From contig DJQG01000087.1 in the NCBI GenBank assembly GCA_002438685.1, positions 4,355 to 10,185 of the forward strand: a DNA stretch of 5,831 bases. The letters are read 5' to 3'. The notes beneath the pieces are model-generated. The model was not told where the DNA came from. It made no database searches and was given only the letters and a program-made list of their open reading frames with translations. This document shows, one piece after another, positions 4,198 to 5,831 of this stretch (position 1 is the stretch's first letter; the number at the start of each line of letters is the position of its first letter). This DNA is from Ruminococcaceae bacterium UBA6392. GTDB taxonomy: Bacteria; Bacillota; Clostridia; Oscillospirales; Acutalibacteraceae. The translations under genes were made by a program, and so were the position numbers.

Positions 4198-5748
4198 ATG
4201 CAGGACAATCATGAGAAAGTTCTCGTGCTGGACTTCGGCGGCCAGTACAATCAGCTCATCGCGCGCCGCGTCAGAGAGCACAATGTCTACGCCGAGATAA
4301 AACCGTACAGCCGCATAACCGTCGACGAGATAAAGGCGGCGGGCTATGTCGGAATAATATTCACGGGCGGACCCAACAGCGTCTATGACGAGAGCTCGCC
4401 CCACTATTCGCCTGAGATACTCGACGCGGGCATCCCCGTGCTCGGCATCTGCTACGGCGCTCAGCTTATCGCATATATGGCGGGCGGCGTTGTCAAAACG
4501 AGCGGCTCGAAGAGCGAATACGGCAAGATAGATATGACCCGCAGCAAGGACAGCCGACTGCTTAAAAATATCCCCGATGATACGAGCGTCTGCTGGATGA
4601 GCCACACGGACTATATCAGCAACCCGCCCGAGGGCTACAAAGTGACTGCCGTCACGCGCGACTGCCCCTGCGCGGCGATGGAGAACGACGGGAAGAGAAT
4701 CTACGCCGTTCAGTTCCATCCCGAGGTCATGCATACGCAGTACGGCGAGGAGATATTCAAAACATTCCTCTTTGATATCTGTGGATGCAAGGGCGACTGG
4801 GTCATGTCAAGCTTCGTCGAAGAGCAGGTAAAGCACCTGCGCGAGAAGATAGGCGACAAGACCGTGCTCTGCGCCATGTCCGGCGGAGTCGACAGCTCCG
4901 TTGCCGCCGTGCTCCTGCACAGAGCGGTCGGCAAGCAGCTGACCTGCGTCTTCGTTGACCACGGTCTGCTCAGAAAGAACGAGGGCGACGAGGTTGAGCA
5001 CATCTTCCGCGAGCGCTTCGATATGAAGCTCGTCAGAGTCAACGCCCAGGAGCGTTTCCTCACCAAGCTCGCAGGCGTGACCGAGCCGGAGAAGAAGAGA
5101 AAAATTATCGGCGAGGAGTTTATCCGCGTCTTTGAAGACGAGAGCAAGAAGCTCGGCAGGATGAATTTCTTCGTTCAGGGCACAATATATCCCGATGTTA
5201 TCGAGAGCGGCGTGGGCGATGCGGCGGTCATCAAGAGCCACCACAATGTCGGCGGACTGCCCGACCACATCGATTTCGATGAGCTCATCGAGCCCCTGCG
5301 CGACCTGTTCAAAGACGAGGTTCGCAAGGTCGGACTCGAGCTCGGCATCCCCGAGGATCTTGTCTGGCGTCAGCCGTTCCCGGGTCCCGGACTTGCCGTG
5401 CGTATCCTCGGCGACATCACCGAAGAGAAGCTCAATATTCTCAAGGATGCGGACGCTATCTTCCGTGAGGAAGTCAAAATCGCCGGCATCGACCGCGACA
5501 TCAACCAGTATTTCGCGGTGCTTACCAACGTCCACAGCGTCGGCGTTATGGGCGACGCGAGAACCTACGACAGCCTCATTGCGCTGCGCGCAGTGACCAC
5601 AGACGACTTCATGACCGCAGACTGGGCGCGCATCCCGTTCGATGTGCTCGCAAAGGTCTCGAACCGCATCACCAACGAGGTCAAGGGAGTCAATCGCGTA
5701 GTCTACGATGTCACTACAAAGCCCCCGGCAACGGTGGAGTGGGAATAA
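4198..5748 (+). CDS. guaA: GMP synthase, glutamine-hydrolysing (EC 6.3.5.2)
   Basis: This cytoplasmic enzyme converts XMP to GMP using ATP and ammonia released from glutamine. The protein has 516 residues, full length for the single-chain bacterial form. The class I glutamine amidotransferase domain spans about 7-195: LDFGGQYNQLIARRVRE at the start, the oxyanion segment FTGGP (55-59), the nucleophile in GICYGAQ (C85) and the catalytic H174/E176 in FHPEV. The ATP pyrophosphatase domain begins near 205 with the PP-loop SGGVDSS (228-234), followed by VDHGLLR (253-259), VQGTIYPDVIES (326-337) and KSHHNVGGLP (346-355). The C-terminal dimerisation and XMP-binding domain includes QPFPGPGLAVRILG (392-405) and ends TTKPPATVEWE, the usual family terminus, so the gene is intact. 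It follows purA by 15 bases with no visible terminator between them and so is cotranscribed. Its 3' end is a known integration target for mobile elements; see the downstream entry. Confidence 0.98.
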   Translation: MQDNHEKVLVLDFGGQYNQLIARRVREHNVYAEIKPYSRITVDEIKAAGYVGIIFTGGPNSVYDESSPHYSPEILDAGIPVLGICYGAQLIAYMAGGVVKTSGSKSEYGKIDMTRSKDSRLLKNIPDDTSVCWMSHTDYISNPPEGYKVTAVTRDCPCAAMENDGKRIYAVQFHPEVMHTQYGEEIFKTFLFDICGCKGDWVMSSFVEEQVKHLREKIGDKTVLCAMSGGVDSSVAAVLLHRAVGKQLTCVFVDHGLLRKNEGDEVEHIFRERFDMKLVRVNAQERFLTKLAGVTEPEKKRKIIGEEFIRVFEDESKKLGRMNFFVQGTIYPDVIESGVGDAAVIKSHHNVGGLPDHIDFDELIEPLRDLFKDEVRKVGLELGIPEDLVWRQPFPGPGLAVRILGDITEEKLNILKDADAIFREEVKIAGIDRDINQYFAVLTNVHSVGVMGDARTYDSLIALRAVTTDDFMTADWARIPFDVLAKVSNRITNEVKGVNRVVYDVTTKPPATVEWE

Positions 5749-5831
5749 TACCCGAAAGGCTGAAAAGCCTTGAAAATGCTGGACTTTTGCGTTACGGAAT
5801 TGCCCCGTGACAACAAAATGACAACATTTTA
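5749..5831. other. Sequence after guaA: inverted repeats and TGACAAC direct repeats, possible integration boundary
   Basis: A hairpin AAGGCT-GAAA-AGCCTT (5756-5771) follows the guaA stop but has no T tract, so it is a poor terminator. An inverted repeat GTTACGG/CCGTGAC (5791-5797 and 5805-5811, one G-T pair) comes next. It overlaps two copies of TGACAAC (5808-5814 and 5819-5825) exactly 11 bp apart. No gene starts in these 83 bases. Closely spaced direct repeats next to a conserved 3' gene end resemble integrase arm-binding sites at attachment sites. The window ends before any integrase gene could be seen, so this is inference. Confidence 0.35.

Noticed and set aside
3352..4734. A 460-codon open frame on the minus strand across purA and guaA
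   Set aside because: It is antisense to two unmistakable genes, crosses their boundary, has no ribosome binding site or recognisable motif, and is explained by the GC-rich codon pattern of the sense strand.
4710..5596. Open frames on both strands inside guaA (minus 4710-5147 and 4807-5535, plus 5195-5596)
   Set aside because: All lie within the intact guaA coding sequence and have compositions typical of shifted frames, with no start signals.

Overview
The window looks like a chromosomal stretch from an anaerobic Firmicute, most likely class Clostridia (an Oscillospiraceae-like gut lineage is a reasonable guess). The reasons are strong AAGGA/GGAGG-type ribosome binding sites, near-consensus sigma-A promoters, an adenylosuccinate synthetase of a divergent type that I associate with Clostridia, and a PdaA-like peptidoglycan deacetylase made as a lipoprotein. 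The housekeeping genes are GC-rich. The stretch around 1060-1600 is visibly AT-rich.

Layout from left to right: (i) 1-375 is the 3' end of a GPH/MelB-type sugar:cation symporter, followed by a long-stem terminator (445-496). (ii) 499-600 looks like the orphan C-terminal tail of a MATE efflux pump, a decayed remnant, ending at a hairpin (605-635) that mainly terminates the leftward gene. (iii) 697-1592 is a small divergent module. It holds a leftward Ser/Tyr-rich lipoprotein with a four-cysteine C-terminus and a rightward 80-residue Cro/XRE-type regulator. Their shared promoter region carries one perfect 14-bp palindrome and two 12/14 copies of it, placed on the predicted promoters. (iv) 1642-2667 is a leftward PdaA-like deacetylase lipoprotein with its own promoter. 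(v) 2843-5748 is a rightward purA-guaA operon driven by a textbook promoter (TTGACA-17-TATAAT). (vi) 5749-5831, after the guaA stop codon, holds inverted repeats and a TGACAAC direct repeat, which could be the edge of an element integrated at the 3' end of guaA.

PurA and GuaA catalyse the AMP-branch commitment step and the final GMP-branch step from IMP, so the operon links the two outputs of purine synthesis. The deacetylase acts on peptidoglycan outside the membrane. The regulator/lipoprotein pair is the least explained part. From the operator layout I infer an autoregulated switch controlling a surface lipoprotein of unknown function. Apart from that pair and the possible guaA integration boundary, the window is ordinary housekeeping sequence, and I do not see a clear new multi-gene system in it.
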